A stretch of 64,000 nucleotides of DNA from Agrobacterium sp. AGB01 (GCF_014851585.1 NZ_JACVAB010000002.1:930001-994000); one strand, 5' to 3'; positions 1 through 10,538 are shown, numbered from the stretch's first letter. Translations and numbers: made by a program. The notes: a model not told the origin generated them from the letters alone.

Positions 1-2
1 GG

Positions 3-2090
3 GTTGTTCTTCCCCTTATGTCCATTGTCATGACGGCTCAACCAGCCGGCGCCATGACATTGAGGCCCACCGTTTCTTTCCAAGCTGAGAGCCGGGATGT
101 TATTCGCGTACAGGTCAGCGTTGAAGGTGCGCGCCAGCAATTGCAGGCAGCGCAGCAGGCACTGGCTGATGCCCAGGCTAGCGGTGGTGACACTTCTGCC
201 GCACAGTCGGCCGTAGGGGCCGCGCAGGCAGAGCTTGATGCAGCGCTTGCCGCGCAGAACGCAGCGCCACCACCGGCACCGGAACCCGCACCACCTGCGG
301 CCGAGCCTGCGCCGGAGCCAGCACCACCACCACCACCCGCCGCTGAGGCACCACCTCCGCCACCGGCACCAGAACCTGCGCCGCCTGCGGCTGAGCCAGC
401 ACCCGCACCTGAGGCTGCTCCTCCTGCCGCCGAGCAGGCCCCTGAGCCGAAGCGCCGACCAAAACGCGAGCCAGCCGCTGAAGCACCAGCACCTGAGCCG
501 AAGGAAGCTCCAGTACCGCAGGAATCACCAGCGCCTGAGAAGGCTCCAGTGCCTGAACAGCAGGCAGACCCGCAGCCGGGCCGCCAGCCGGGTGATGACC
601 AGTCAAAGCAGCGCCCACGCCCGAACCGTGAAAAACCTGCTACACGTCCCGCCGCTGAAGAGCCAGCACCTGTGCCGACACCGGCACCTGCGCCAGATGC
701 TGCGGCACCTGCACCGGACGCTACTGCACCTGCACCCACCCCGGCACCAGCACCAGATGCGCCGCCAGCCCCTGATGCACCGCCACCACCACAGGACGGT
801 GCTGCAAGTGGCCAGGCCCCGGCCGGTGAAGCCGTGCCGGATCAGGTCGCTGCTCCGCAGGAAGAAGCTCCTTCCATGACCAAGGAACAGCTGGACCAGG
901 CCAAGGCCATTGCTGCGGACCCGTCCAAGACCGACGAAACGGTTATTCTGCCGGTCGACAAGGGTGCTGCCGTTCTCGACAGCGACAAGGAAGCGGAACG
1001 TTCTGGCGACAGAAAGTCTCGTGACGAACGCCGCAAGGAACGTGAGCAGGCCGGTGAAGTGAAGGTTCCGACCTCGGATGCCGAAGCACAGGCCATGCGG
1101 CCAGATGGCAAGGCACCACCGCCACCGGTCAAGATGGAAGCCGCAACCGCCCAACAGGGTGAGCGCATAGCCCGTCCACCACGTTTTGAACGTCCGGAAG
1201 GCGTGCGTGAGTGGCAGCCACGCGATGGTGGCCGTCGTAACAACAATGATGATGGCGCCCGTATCATCCTGCAGTTAGGTGACCGCATCATCGTGCGTGG
1301 CGACGATACCAGCCGCTTCGTGCGTGAAGGTGAAGAGCCGTATTACGAGCGTCTGCCAGGTGGCCGTATCCGCGAAACTGTGGAGCGTAACGACGGCACG
1401 CAGGTTGTGACGATCCGTAACCGTTACGGCGACATCATCCAGCGTTCGCGAATCGACAATCGTGGCCGTGAATATGTGCTGTTCTACGCACCGGAACTGA
1501 TGGACCGTCCTGACCGCGAATACGCTTATCGCGATCCGGGCCTCGACCTGCCACCGATGCGCCTGCGCATTCCGGTTCAGGACTACATCATCGACACGAC
1601 CAGCGATCCGGACCGTGACTATTACTCGTTCCTGGAACAGCCGCCCGTCGAACCTGTCGAGCGTGTCTACTCGCTGGATGAGGTGAAGTACTCTGCGCGT
1701 ATTCGTGACAAAGTGCGTCGTATCGACCTCGATACGGTGACCTTTGCGACGGGCAGTGCCGATATTCCGATGAACCAGGCACGCACACTTCGCAAGGTGG
1801 CAGACGCCATCAACAAGACGCTGGACCAGAACCCGGCCGAAACCTTCCTCATTGAAGGTCATACGGATGCCGTCGGTTCTGACGAAAGCAACCTGATCCT
1901 GTCGGACCGTCGCGCTGAATCGGTCGCAAATATCCTGACCGACGTTTACGGCATTCCGCCGGAAAACCTGGCAACGCAGGGCTATGGCGAACGTTACCTG
2001 AAGGTACGCACCCTTTCTGCAGAACAGCAGAACCGCCGTGTTACCATCCGCCGTGTCACGCCGCTGGTTCGTCCGGTCGCACAGAACTGA
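3..2090 (+). CDS. OmpA-family outer-membrane/peptidoglycan-linking protein, 5' end cut by window
   Basis: The last ~115 residues form an OmpA-like peptidoglycan-binding domain (motif GHTDAVGSDESN followed by LSDRRAESV, with the Asp and Arg that usually hold diaminopimelate). This anchors an envelope protein to murein. Residues before it are unusual: a short Ala/Gln-rich coiled-coil-like stretch, then roughly 200 residues of Pro/Ala/Glu low complexity, then a charged region. The first ATG is at 18, but the frame is open to base 3 and the codons VVLPL before that ATG continue a hydrophobic segment ending in AQPAGA. This looks like the end of a signal peptide, so the true start probably lies upstream of the window. 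A bidirectional terminator follows. The family is clear; the exact role is not. Confidence 0.85.
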   Translation, partial: VVLPLMSIVMTAQPAGAMTLRPTVSFQAESRDVIRVQVSVEGARQQLQAAQQALADAQASGGDTSAAQSAVGAAQAELDAALAAQNAAPPPAPEPAPPAAEPAPEPAPPPPPAAEAPPPPPAPEPAPPAAEPAPAPEAAPPAAEQAPEPKRRPKREPAAEAPAPEPKEAPVPQESPAPEKAPVPEQQADPQPGRQPGDDQSKQRPRPNREKPATRPAAEEPAPVPTPAPAPDAAAPAPDATAPAPTPAPAPDAPPAPDAPPPPQDGAASGQAPAGEAVPDQVAAPQEEAPSMTKEQLDQAKAIAADPSKTDETVILPVDKGAAVLDSDKEAERSGDRKSRDERRKEREQAGEVKVPTSDAEAQAMRPDGKAPPPPVKMEAATAQQGERIARPPRFERPEGVREWQPRDGGRRNNNDDGARIILQLGDRIIVRGDDTSRFVREGEEPYYERLPGGRIRETVERNDGTQVVTIRNRYGDIIQRSRIDNRGREYVLFYAPELMDRPDREYAYRDPGLDLPPMRLRIPVQDYIIDTTSDPDRDYYSFLEQPPVEPVERVYSLDEVKYSARIRDKVRRIDLDTVTFATGSADIPMNQARTLRKVADAINKTLDQNPAETFLIEGHTDAVGSDESNLILSDRRAESVANILTDVYGIPPENLATQGYGERYLKVRTLSAEQQNRRVTIRRVTPLVRPVAQN

Positions 2091-2108
2091 TGTTGTTCTG
2101 AAGACAAT

Positions 2109-2142
2109 AAAAAGCCCGGCTCCGAAAGGAACCGGGCTTTTT
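2109..2142. terminator. bidirectional Rho-independent terminator
   Basis: Inverted repeat AAAAAGCCCGG ... CCGGGCTTTTT lies between the OmpA-family gene (+) and psuG (-), which converge here. A-rich and T-rich flanks allow it to work on both strands. Confidence 0.85.
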
Positions 2143-2164
2143 CATGCCTGAAATATCGAACAAA

Positions 2165-3091
2165 TCAGCCGTTGAGGGCAACCGCGATTTCAGCGGCCAG
2201 GCGTGCATTGTTGCGCACCAGGGCAATGTTGGTCTTGAGGCTGCGGCCGCTGGTCAGACGGAAGATGTTGTCCAACAGGTAAGGCGTTACGGCCTTGCCG
2301 GTGATTTCCTCACGCTCTGCATTGGCAATGGCGCGGCTGATGTAGATTTCCATCTCTTCGCGCGGAATTTCATCTTCTTCCGGAACCGGGTTGGCGATCA
2401 ACATGCCGCCGTCGATGCCAAGCTGTTCGCGGGTCGTCTGGAAGTTGGCAATGGCAGCCGGGCTGTTCAGTGTCAGCGGGCTTTGCAGGCCAGACGAACG
2501 CGACCAGAAGGCCGGGAACTCAGTGGCTTCATAGGTCACGACAGGAACGCCGCCGGTTTCCAGAACTTCCAGCGTCTTTGGAATGTCGAGAATGGCCTTG
2601 GCGCCAGCGCAAATGACGATCACGCCGGTCTTGGCAAGTTCAGTCAGGTCAGCAGAGATGTCGAAGCTCTCTTCGGCGCCGCGGTGTACGCCACCAATGC
2701 CACCGGTTGCGAAGACCTTGATGCCGGCGCGTGCAGCGGCAATCATGGTAGCGGCAACGGTGGTTGCACCGGTGCGACGCTCGGCAATCGCAAAGGCGAT
2801 ATCGGCGCGCGAGACTTTCATGGCACCTGTGGTCTGGGCCAAGGTTTCCAGCTGGTGCTTTTCAAGGCCGATATGCAGAACGCCATCGATAACAGCGATG
2901 GTGGCCGGTACGGCACCTTCCTGGCGGATCAGCTCTTCCACGCCCTGCGCCATTTCAATGTTGCCAGGGTAAGGCATGCCATGGGTGATGATGGTCGATT
3001 CAAGGGCAACGATTGGTGCGCCGCGCTGTTTGGCAGCAGCAACTTCTTCGGAATAGACAATCGGTAGGAGAGGGGAGATTGGCTTTGTCAT
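2165..3091 (-). CDS. psuG: pseudouridine-5'-phosphate glycosidase
   Basis: Splits pseudouridine 5'-phosphate into uracil and ribose 5-phosphate, the second step of pseudouridine breakdown in the cytoplasm. The 308-residue length fits the PsuG/IndA (YeiN) family. It carries ALESTIITHGMPYP near the N-terminus (Glu31) and Lys92, Asp148 and Lys165 (in CAGAKAILD), which match the active-site residues I recall for E. coli YeiN, including the Lys that forms the covalent adduct. It lies 30 bp downstream of the psuK start-to-stop reading frame on the same strand, so the two form a kinase-glycosidase operon. Confidence 0.93.
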   Translation of the reverse strand: MTKPISPLLPIVYSEEVAAAKQRGAPIVALESTIITHGMPYPGNIEMAQGVEELIRQEGAVPATIAVIDGVLHIGLEKHQLETLAQTTGAMKVSRADIAFAIAERRTGATTVAATMIAAARAGIKVFATGGIGGVHRGAEESFDISADLTELAKTGVIVICAGAKAILDIPKTLEVLETGGVPVVTYEATEFPAFWSRSSGLQSPLTLNSPAAIANFQTTREQLGIDGGMLIANPVPEEDEIPREEMEIYISRAIANAEREEITGKAVTPYLLDNIFRLTSGRSLKTNIALVRNNARLAAEIAVALNG

Positions 3092-3121
3092 CGGGTATTT
3101 CCAATTTCTGTTATCAGTGTC

Positions 3122-4063
3122 TCATGACAGGGTTTGTGCTTCGGGCACAAGACGTAACATCAGGTCAATGTTGTCTTGTGACATTTCATGCGATGTGGCG
3201 AAGGGTGAAAGGACGGTAATGGCCGCCGCTGCCGTGCCCCAACGCAGGCTTTCGCCAATGTTCTGGCCATGAAGATGGCTCGCCAGAAAACCGGATGCAA
3301 GAGCATCACCAGCCCCTGTGACATCACGTACCTCTTTCAGGACCGGTGGCTGCAGCGATGCAGTGCTTTCGCCGACAAAGGCAATCACTTCATTGGAGCC
3401 GCGCGTTACCACGCCACCCCTCACACCGGCTGCACGCAGCAGGGCTGGCCAGTCGGCGGATTTTTCCGGGCTGTGGCCGGTAATGGTGCGGGCTTCGGCC
3501 TCGTTCATGAAGAGAATGTCGATATTCTCAAGCGCGCCTTGCAACTTGACGACCTTGGCTGGCGAAATCGCAATGGCAGCCAGAAGCTTGCCGTGTTCCT
3601 TCGCCGCTTTGCCGAGTGCCGCAAGTGTATCCTTCGGCAGATTGGCGTCGCACAGAATGGCGTCGGTCGCTGCGATGGCATCCCTGACAGCCCGCACGCG
3701 CAGGCGGCGTGGTGAAAACAGGTCATAGAGATCCATGTCCGCCAGCGCGATGATCAGGTTGCCGTCGCGCTCAAGGATTGCGGTATAGCTGGGTGTTTTG
3801 CGATCCAGAAACACGAAAGGCGTGTCTTCGACATCGGCTTCAATGGCCGCTGCCGCCACTGCTTCGCCGGTGGCATCGCCGCCGCGCGGTGAGATGATCC
3901 GAACGTCATAACCGAGGCGGGAAAGGTTGCGGGCAGCATTAAAACCACCACCGCCTGCCTCTTCCATCCAGCGTCCGGGGTTGCTGGCAGCCGGTGAGGT
4001 TTCACCTGTAATCAGACCTCGGCGATCTATGTGCGCACCACCGAGCACGAGTATTTTTTTCAT
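3122..4063 (-). CDS. psuK: PfkB-family sugar kinase, likely pseudouridine kinase
   Basis: Phosphorylates a nucleoside or sugar with ATP; beside psuG the natural substrate is pseudouridine. PfkB marks are the N-terminal [13 protein letters not shown], the glycine run [15 protein letters not shown] and the catalytic/anion-hole motif [13 protein letters not shown] near the C-terminus. The frame is open upstream to 4189, but I start at 4063: MKKILVLGG aligns with family N-termini and a GGGAACGG ribosome site precedes it. Length is then 313 residues, normal for the family. Substrate is inferred from the neighbour only. Confidence 0.87.
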   Translation of the reverse strand: MKKILVLGGAHIDRRGLITGETSPAASNPGRWMEEAGGGGFNAARNLSRLGYDVRIISPRGGDATGEAVAAAAIEADVEDTPFVFLDRKTPSYTAILERDGNLIIALADMDLYDLFSPRRLRVRAVRDAIAATDAILCDANLPKDTLAALGKAAKEHGKLLAAIAISPAKVVKLQGALENIDILFMNEAEARTITGHSPEKSADWPALLRAAGVRGGVVTRGSNEVIAFVGESTASLQPPVLKEVRDVTGAGDALASGFLASHLHGQNIGESLRWGTAAAAITVLSPFATSHEMSQDNIDLMLRLVPEAQTLS

Positions 4064-4224
4064 CGTCCGTTCCCGTATTCCACCGGTCTGATGCAGGGGT
4101 GCGATTCGACCCTTTTGCGGTTTGACCTGTGGTTTTTCATCTTTTTTGCCGTGGCTTCCACGAAGAAAAACAAAAATAGAACAAACCACTTATCCATTAT
4201 TGTTTTCAATATGATGATCTGCTC

Positions 4225-4250
4225 TTGTCGAATGAGAACAAACAAGGTAC
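4225..4250. promoter_or_regulatory. candidate LexA (SOS) operator upstream of recA
   Basis: Two alphaproteobacterial LexA patterns overlap here. GAAC-N7-GTAC at 4236-4250 is one base off the GAAC-N7-GAAC form (reverse of GTTC-N7-GTTC). TTG-N11-CAA at 4225-4241 matches the form described for Rhizobiaceae. It lies 60-85 bp before recA, a usual SOS gene. A second AGAACAAAC copy is at 4178. Inference from pattern only. Confidence 0.5.
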
Positions 4251-4309
4251 AAAATCTTCACGGAACGCTTCATTGCCTGTGGGGCTTCAATAACCTAAAG
4301 GTGGATCAG

Positions 4310-5398
4310 ATGGCACAAAATTCTTTGCGTCTTGTAGAGGATAAATCGGTGGATAAAAGCAAGGCACTGGAAGCAGCGCTCTCCCAGATCGAACGTTCGT
4401 TCGGCAAGGGATCGATCATGAAGCTCGGCTCCAATGAAAACGTCGTTGAAATTGAAACGGTTTCGACGGGATCTCTTAGTTTGGATATTGCCCTTGGGAT
4501 TGGTGGACTTCCCAAAGGTCGTATCATTGAAATTTACGGCCCTGAAAGCTCGGGTAAGACGACGCTTGCGCTGCAGACAATTGCAGAAGCCCAGAAAAAG
4601 GGTGGCATTTGCGCCTTCGTGGATGCGGAACACGCGCTTGATCCGGTCTATGCCCGCAAGCTTGGCGTCGATCTGCAGAACCTGCTGATCTCTCAGCCTG
4701 ATACAGGTGAGCAGGCACTTGAAATCACCGATACGCTGGTTCGCTCCGGCGCGGTGGATGTTCTGGTTATCGACTCCGTTGCGGCCCTGACGCCGCGTGC
4801 GGAAATTGAAGGTGAAATGGGCGACAGCCTGCCGGGCCTTCAGGCTCGTTTGATGAGCCAGGCGCTGCGCAAACTGACCGCATCGATCTCTCGTTCGAAC
4901 TGCATGGTCATCTTCATCAACCAGATCCGTATGAAGATCGGTGTGATGTTCGGTTCGCCGGAAACGACAACCGGCGGTAACGCGCTGAAGTTCTATGCCT
5001 CCGTTCGTCTCGACATTCGCCGCATCGGCGCCGTCAAGGAACGTGAAGAAGTTGTTGGCAACCAGACACGCGTCAAGGTCGTCAAGAACAAGATGGCACC
5101 TCCGTTCAAGCAGGTCGAATTCGATATCATGTATGGCGAAGGCGTTTCCAAGACCGGTGAGTTGGTCGATCTGGGCGTCAAGGCCGGCATCGTTGAGAAG
5201 TCGGGAGCCTGGTTCTCCTATAACAGCCAGCGACTGGGGCAGGGGCGTGAAAACGCAAAAACCTTCCTGCGTGAAAACCCGGCACTTGCCAATGAAATTG
5301 AGCTGTCACTCCGCCAGAATGCCGGTCTGATTGCAGACCGCTTCCTGCAAAATGGCGGTCCGGAAGGCTCTGAAGACGGCGACGGTCCTGACGCATGA
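4310..5398 (+). CDS. recA: recombinase A
   Basis: DNA-dependent ATPase that forms filaments on single-stranded DNA, drives strand exchange and triggers LexA self-cleavage. The 362-residue protein has Walker [10 protein letters not shown] at residues 77-85, the conserved block [14 protein letters not shown] and the acidic C-terminus ([11 protein letters not shown]). The frame is open upstream to 4031, overlapping psuK. I choose ATG 4310 because [20 protein letters not shown] matches rhizobial RecA N-termini and AAAGGTGG precedes it. A terminator follows and alaS comes next, the usual order in Rhizobiales. Confidence 0.98.
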   Translation: MAQNSLRLVEDKSVDKSKALEAALSQIERSFGKGSIMKLGSNENVVEIETVSTGSLSLDIALGIGGLPKGRIIEIYGPESSGKTTLALQTIAEAQKKGGICAFVDAEHALDPVYARKLGVDLQNLLISQPDTGEQALEITDTLVRSGAVDVLVIDSVAALTPRAEIEGEMGDSLPGLQARLMSQALRKLTASISRSNCMVIFINQIRMKIGVMFGSPETTTGGNALKFYASVRLDIRRIGAVKEREEVVGNQTRVKVVKNKMAPPFKQVEFDIMYGEGVSKTGELVDLGVKAGIVEKSGAWFSYNSQRLGQGRENAKTFLRENPALANEIELSLRQNAGLIADRFLQNGGPEGSEDGDGPDA

Positions 5399-5448
5399 TT
5401 GGGCGGGGCTCCGTCTCTCAATTGAAACGGCGCTGTATGAATTGAAAC

Positions 5449-5484
5449 AAAAGGCCGCGTGACACCGTTCATGCGGCCTTTTTT
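5449..5484 (+). terminator. Rho-independent terminator after recA
   Basis: Stem AAAAGGCCGC / GCGGCCTTTTTT with a 14-base loop, 50 bp after the recA stop. Confidence 0.85.
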
Positions 5485-5589
5485 GTGCCAAGGTTGCGGC
5501 CCGCATGGCTGGACAGGGCCAGACGTGAACGATAAAAGCCAGTGGTTTTGATGGTTAGCCGTATTGCAAACGGCAATGAAGGACTCAGT

Positions 5590-5610
5590 ATGAGCGGTGT
5601 GTGGGCATGA
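5590..5610 (+). other. six-codon upstream ORF (MSGVWA) overlapping the alaS start
   Basis: ATG 5590 has the best ribosome site in the region (GAAGGA at 5578-5583, six-base spacing). It encodes M-S-G-V-W-A and stops at TGA 5608-5610, overlapping the alaS ATG (5607) in an ATGA. The first bases ATGAGCGGTGT nearly repeat those of alaS (ATGAGCGGCGT), so it looks like a 17-bp partial duplication of the gene start. Whether it is translated is unknown. Confidence 0.4.
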
Positions 5611-8270
5611 GCGGCGTAAATGAAATCCGGTCGACCTTTCTCGACTACTTCAAGAAAAATGGTCATGAAATCGTAGCCTCCAGCCCTCTGGTGCCGCGCA
5701 ATGACCCGACCCTCATGTTTACCAATGCGGGCATGGTTCAGTTCAAGAACGTGTTCACCGGTCTGGAAAGCCGTCCGTACTCCACGGCTGCATCGTCGCA
5801 GAAATGCGTACGCGCCGGCGGCAAGCACAATGATCTCGACAATGTCGGTTACACCGCCCGTCACCACACATTCTTTGAAATGCTGGGTAACTTCTCCTTT
5901 GGTGACTACTTCAAGGAAGAGGCGATCACGCACGCCTGGAACCTGATCACCAAGGAATACGGCATCGACAAGAACCGTCTTCTGGTAACTGTCTACCACA
6001 CTGACGATGAAGCCTTTAACCTGTGGAAGAAGATTGCCGGTTTCTCGGATGATCGCATTATCCGTATCCCAACCAGCGACAACTTCTGGGCCATGGGTGA
6101 CACCGGTCCTTGCGGTCCATGTTCGGAAATTTTCTATGACCACGGCGATCATATCTGGGGTGGCCCTCCCGGCTCTGCCGATGAAGATGGTGACCGTTTC
6201 ATCGAAATCTGGAACCTCGTCTTCATGCAGTATGAGCAGGTGACGAAGGAAGAGCGCATCAATCTGCCGCGTCCATCGATCGATACCGGCATGGGTCTTG
6301 AGCGTATTTCCGCGCTGCTGCAAGGCAAGCACGACAACTACGACACGGACCTGTTCCGTGCGCTGATCTCTGCTTCGGTTGAAGCAACCGGTGTTGCTGC
6401 TGAAGGCGAAAAGCGTGCCAGCCACCGCGTTATTGCTGACCACCTGCGTTCATCCGCCTTCCTGATTGCCGACGGTGTTCTACCATCCAATGAAGGCCGT
6501 GGTTACGTGCTGCGCCGTATCATGCGTCGCGCCATGCGCCATGCCGAATTGCTGGGTTCGAAAGAGCCATTGATCTGGAAGCTGCTGCCAACGCTCGTTC
6601 AGCAGATGGGTCGTGCCTATCCGGAACTGGTGCGTGCAGAACCGCTGATTTCCGAGACGCTGAAGCTGGAAGAAACCCGTTTCCGCAAGACGCTGGAGCG
6701 TGGCCTTTCGCTGCTGTCCGACGCAACTTCGACACTGCACAAGGGCGACATGCTGGACGGCGAAACAGCATTCAAGCTTTACGACACCTACGGCTTCCCG
6801 CTCGACCTGACGCAGGACGCTTTGCGTGCCCGTGAAATCGGCGTCGATATCTCCGGCTTTACCGATGCCATGGAGCGCCAGAAGGCCGAAGCACGTTCGC
6901 ACTGGGCCGGCTCCGGCGACAAGGCAACGGAAACCGTGTGGTTTGAACTGAAGGAAAAGCTCGGTGCATCCGAATTCCTCGGTTACGACACCGAAACGGC
7001 AGAAGGCGTTGTTCAGGCCATCGTCAAGGACGGCAAAGCTGTTGATGCGGCTGCTGCAGGCGAGACCGTGCAGGTTGTCGTCAACCAGACCCCGTTCTAC
7101 GGCGAGTCCGGTGGCCAGATGGGCGATACCGGTATCATCTCATCTGACAATGGCGCATTTGCTGTGTCCGATACCCAGAAGAAGGGCGAAGGCCTGTTCG
7201 TTCACATCGGCACGGTTGAAAAGGGCGGCCTCAAGGTCGGCGACGCTGTTCAGTTGACGGTTGATCATGACCGCCGCTCACGTCTGCGCGCAAATCACTC
7301 GGCAACCCACCTGTTGCATGAGGCGCTGCGCGAAATCCTCGGCACGCATGTGGCCCAGAAGGGTTCGCTGGTTGCACCTGAGCGTCTGCGCTTCGACGTC
7401 TCACATCCAAAGCCAATGACGGCAGAGGAATTGAAGATTGTTGAGCAGATGGCCAACGAGATCATTCTGCAGAATGCGCCTGTTACCACGCGTCTGATGA
7501 GCGTTGACGATGCGATTGCCGAAGGTGCCATGGCGCTGTTCGGTGAGAAGTATGGTGACGAAGTGCGCGTTGTGTCGATGGGCACTGGCATTCACGGCGC
7601 CAAGGCCAACCGTCCGTACTCGGTAGAACTTTGCGGCGGCACGCATGTGTCGGCAACCGGTGAAATCGGTCTGGTGCGCGTGTTGGGCGAAAGCGCGGTT
7701 GGTGCTGGCGTTCGTCGTGTTGAAGCTGTCACCGGCCAGGGCGCTCTCGCCTACCTCGCCGAGCAGGACGAACGTGTGAAGGCATTGGCTTCTTCGCTGA
7801 AGGTTCAGCCGGGCGAAGTGTTGTCGCGCGTTGAAAGCCTGCTGGATGAGCGCAAGAAGCTTGAAAAGGAACTGACGGATGCCCGTCGCAAGCTGGCCAT
7901 GGGCGGCGGTTCCGCTGACGGCGCAGCAAGCGATGTGCAGGAGATTGGCGGCGTAAAGCTGCTGGCCAAGTCGCTATCCGGTATTGAAGCCAAGGACCTT
8001 AAAGGCCTTGCTGATGATGCCAAGGCAAGCATTGGTTCCGGCGTTGTGCTGCTGATTGCCGTCTCCGAAGATGGTAAGGCAAGTGCCGTTGTGTCGGTCA
8101 CCGAAGACCTGACTTCGCGCTTCAGCGCCGTTGATCTGGTGCGTGTTGCTTCTGCTGCTCTCGGCGGCAAGGGTGGCGGTGGCCGTCCTGACATGGCGCA
8201 GGCCGGTGGCCCTGATGGTGCCAAGGCTTCTGAAGCCATCGAGGCTGTTGCTGCGGCACTCGCTGGCTAA
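5607..8270 (+). CDS. alaS: alanyl-tRNA synthetase
   Basis: Charges tRNA-Ala and edits mischarged Ser/Gly. The 887 residues cover the whole bacterial architecture: class II catalytic domain from the N-terminus ([21 protein letters not shown]), the editing domain with zinc-binding [12 protein letters not shown] and [12 protein letters not shown], and a C-terminal DHHA1-type domain rich in Gly/Ala ([16 protein letters not shown]). Start at ATG 5607 aligns [11 protein letters not shown] with family N-termini. A GTG two codons earlier is possible. A mini-ORF overlaps this start. A terminator shared with the converging gene follows. Confidence 0.97.
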   Translation: MSGVNEIRSTFLDYFKKNGHEIVASSPLVPRNDPTLMFTNAGMVQFKNVFTGLESRPYSTAASSQKCVRAGGKHNDLDNVGYTARHHTFFEMLGNFSFGDYFKEEAITHAWNLITKEYGIDKNRLLVTVYHTDDEAFNLWKKIAGFSDDRIIRIPTSDNFWAMGDTGPCGPCSEIFYDHGDHIWGGPPGSADEDGDRFIEIWNLVFMQYEQVTKEERINLPRPSIDTGMGLERISALLQGKHDNYDTDLFRALISASVEATGVAAEGEKRASHRVIADHLRSSAFLIADGVLPSNEGRGYVLRRIMRRAMRHAELLGSKEPLIWKLLPTLVQQMGRAYPELVRAEPLISETLKLEETRFRKTLERGLSLLSDATSTLHKGDMLDGETAFKLYDTYGFPLDLTQDALRAREIGVDISGFTDAMERQKAEARSHWAGSGDKATETVWFELKEKLGASEFLGYDTETAEGVVQAIVKDGKAVDAAAAGETVQVVVNQTPFYGESGGQMGDTGIISSDNGAFAVSDTQKKGEGLFVHIGTVEKGGLKVGDAVQLTVDHDRRSRLRANHSATHLLHEALREILGTHVAQKGSLVAPERLRFDVSHPKPMTAEELKIVEQMANEIILQNAPVTTRLMSVDDAIAEGAMALFGEKYGDEVRVVSMGTGIHGAKANRPYSVELCGGTHVSATGEIGLVRVLGESAVGAGVRRVEAVTGQGALAYLAEQDERVKALASSLKVQPGEVLSRVESLLDERKKLEKELTDARRKLAMGGGSADGAASDVQEIGGVKLLAKSLSGIEAKDLKGLADDAKASIGSGVVLLIAVSEDGKASAVVSVTEDLTSRFSAVDLVRVASAALGGKGGGGRPDMAQAGGPDGAKASEAIEAVAAALAG

Positions 8271-8302
8271 GGCCTGCTGATTGCGATTGACGCATTTAAT
8301 GA

Positions 8303-8330
8303 AAGAGGCGGGTTTGACCCGCCTTTTTCT
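8303..8330. terminator. terminator between alaS and the converging glutathione transferase gene
   Basis: Perfect stem AGGCGGGT-TTG-ACCCGCCT followed by TTTTT on the + strand. The minus-strand side is less T-rich. Confidence 0.8.
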
Positions 8331-8359
8331 ATTTTCTGATCGCCGTCCGCTAAGCCATG

Positions 8360-8986
8360 TCAGCCGGTGGGCTGCAATTCTTTCGAGGCTTCCTCATCCA
8401 GTTGCAAGGCACGCTTGAATGCCGGGCGTTCGCTGATATGGCTGAGATATTCCACAAAATGTGGACGTTTTTCGACTGTGCCGACCTGCATGCCCCAGCC
8501 GATATGTGAGGCGACATAAACGTCGGCGGCTGTAAACTGATCGCCAGCCACAAAGCGGTTTTCGCTGACAGCCAGTTCCAGTGTGTTCATGACATCGGCA
8601 TAAGCGCCGCAGCCAACCATCCGGTATTTGTCTGGCGGCACTTCAACACCGAGCGCCTTGAAGCAACCTGCCATTTCCAGCGGACCTGCCGTGAAGAACA
8701 GCCAGCGGTAATAGAGGCCGCGCTGTTTGGTGGGTGGGGCAAGATTTGCGCCGGGAAAAGCATCGGCAAGATAGGCGCAGATCGCCGCGCATTCGGTGAC
8801 GATGGTATCACCATGTTTGATGGCTGGCACCTTGCCCATCGGGTTTATCGCCTTGTAGGCGTGTGATTTCATGTCGGTACTGAAAGCCAGAATTTCGGTG
8901 CGGTAGGGCACGCCAACCTCTTCCAGCATCCAGCGGGCAATGCGACCGCGAGACATGGGGTTGGTATAAAATGTCAGGTCACTCAT
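8360..8986 (-). CDS. glutathione S-transferase family protein
   Basis: Thioredoxin-fold N-terminal half (MSDLTFYTNPMSRGRIARWM, then NPMGKVPAI with the cis-Pro and ECAAICAYLAD that binds the glutathione glutamate) and an all-helical C-terminal half (GDQFTAADVYVASHI with the N-capping box). At 208 residues it is a full-length GST; specific substrate cannot be told. Start 8986 is chosen over the longer frame because GGAGGAGA lies just upstream and the protein begins directly with the beta-strand typical of the family. Confidence 0.88.
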   Translation of the reverse strand: MSDLTFYTNPMSRGRIARWMLEEVGVPYRTEILAFSTDMKSHAYKAINPMGKVPAIKHGDTIVTECAAICAYLADAFPGANLAPPTKQRGLYYRWLFFTAGPLEMAGCFKALGVEVPPDKYRMVGCGAYADVMNTLELAVSENRFVAGDQFTAADVYVASHIGWGMQVGTVEKRPHFVEYLSHISERPAFKRALQLDEEASKELQPTG

Positions 8987-9054
8987 AACGTCTCCTCCAT
9001 TTTGGCAAATTCTGCGCCTGACCTGTGATGTAATCAAGACATTGCTCTCGTAGC

Positions 9055-9087
9055 CAAAAGAAAACCCGGCGCGAAAGCCGGGTTCTC
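9055..9087 (-). terminator. Rho-independent terminator after icd
   Basis: Stem AACCCGGC / GCCGGGTT (loop GCGAAA) 26 bp beyond the icd stop. On the minus strand it is followed by TTTTCTTTT. Confidence 0.8.
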
Positions 9088-9112
9088 GAAGTTCTCTTCA
9101 GGTTTGGCTGTC

Positions 9113-10327
9113 TCAGGCAGCCATAGCCTTCTGAAGGTTTTCGTCGATCTTATCGAGGAAGGCAGTGGTGGACAGCCATGGCTGATCAGGACCGATCAGC
9201 AGTGCCAGGTCCTTGGTCATGAAGCCGGCTTCAACGGTGTCAACGCAAACGGTTTCCAGCGTGGCAGCGAACTTTGCCAGATCGGCATTGTCGTCCAGCT
9301 TGGCGCGGTGTGCGAGGCCACGTGTCCATGCGAAGATCGAAGCGATCGAGTTCGTGGAGGTTTCCTGGCCCTTCTGGTGCTGGCGGTAGTGGCGGGTAAC
9401 CGTACCGTGTGCAGCTTCAGCTTCAACCGTGCGGCCATCTGGCGACAGCAGAACGGAGGTCATCAGGCCGAGCGAACCGAAGCCCTGTGCAACGGTGTCG
9501 GACTGTACGTCGCCGTCGTAGTTCTTGCATGCCCAAACGTAGCCGCCGGACCACTTCAGAGCGGAAGCAACCATGTCGTCGATCAGGCGGTGTTCATAGA
9601 TGATGCCGACTTCGTCGAACTTCGCCTTGAACTCGGCCTGGTAAACTTCTTCAAAGATGTCCTTGAAGCGACCGTCATAAGCCTTGAGGATGGTGTTCTT
9701 GGTGGACAGATAAACTGGCCACTTGCGCATCAGGCCGTAGTTCATGGATGCGCGTGCGAACTCGCGGATCGACTCATCCAGGTTGTACATGGCCAGAGCA
9801 ACGCCGGCGCCTGGTGCGTCGAATACGTCTTTTTCGATAACCTGGCCGTCTTCACCAACGAACTTGATCGTCAGCTTGCCCTTGCCAGGGAATTTGAAGT
9901 CGGTTGCCTTGTACTGGTCGCCGAATGCGTGACGGCCAACAACGATTGGCTTCGTCCAGCCTGGAACCAGACGTGGAACGTTTTTGCAGATGATTGGCTC
10001 GCGGAAGATAACGCCGCCGAGAATGTTGCGGATGGTGCCGTTCGGGCTCTTCCACATCTGCTTGAGGCTAAATTCCTCAACGCGGGCTTCATCTGGTGTA
10101 ATGGTTGCGCATTTGATGCCAACGCCGTGCTTCTTGATGGCGTGAGCCGCATCAACAGTCACCTGGTCATTGGTAGCGTCACGGTTTTCGACCGAGAGGT
10201 CATAATATTCGATGTCGAGATCGAGGTAAGGCAGGATCAACTTGTCCTTGATAAGCTGCCAGATGATACGGGTCATTTCGTCGCCGTCGAGATCGACAAC
10301 CGGATTTGCAACCTTGATCTTTGCCAT
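9113..10327 (-). CDS. icd: NADP-dependent isocitrate dehydrogenase (eukaryotic-like type)
   Basis: Oxidises isocitrate to 2-oxoglutarate with NADP in the citric acid cycle. The 404-residue sequence is of the type shared by rhizobia and eukaryotes ([20 protein letters not shown], then [19 protein letters not shown], and the NADP region [16 protein letters not shown]). Start at 10327 is given by MAKIKV and a GAGGAATTC ribosome site; the open frame upstream is not conserved. Monocistronic, with its own terminator, divergent from a small exported protein gene. Confidence 0.96.
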   Translation of the reverse strand: MAKIKVANPVVDLDGDEMTRIIWQLIKDKLILPYLDLDIEYYDLSVENRDATNDQVTVDAAHAIKKHGVGIKCATITPDEARVEEFSLKQMWKSPNGTIRNILGGVIFREPIICKNVPRLVPGWTKPIVVGRHAFGDQYKATDFKFPGKGKLTIKFVGEDGQVIEKDVFDAPGAGVALAMYNLDESIREFARASMNYGLMRKWPVYLSTKNTILKAYDGRFKDIFEEVYQAEFKAKFDEVGIIYEHRLIDDMVASALKWSGGYVWACKNYDGDVQSDTVAQGFGSLGLMTSVLLSPDGRTVEAEAAHGTVTRHYRQHQKGQETSTNSIASIFAWTRGLAHRAKLDDNADLAKFAATLETVCVDTVEAGFMTKDLALLIGPDQPWLSTTAFLDKIDENLQKAMAA

Positions 10328-10538
10328 GAATTCCTCGCCATGAATGAGGCGGAACAAGTCCGCGGTATCGGAAAAATATCCGGTGCGGCTATAGCATCGC
10401 ATGCGCCGTCCGCAAAGGCTTGGAGCATGTTTTTCTGCATGGCTGCCCAAATGAAGTTGGGTGGGTGACAAATGGCAGGATGGGAATACAGTCTGGCGAA
10501 TCATTCCTTCCATTGTCGATTTGCGACCGGACATCTTC

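Noticed and set aside
2144..3067. Long plus-strand frame opposite psuG
   Set aside because: Composition is that of an antisense shadow and there is no family likeness; psuG on the other strand is certain.
4031..4309. Longer recA reading frame
   Set aside because: Overlaps the psuK start and would add 93 residues unlike any RecA; a good ribosome site precedes 4310.
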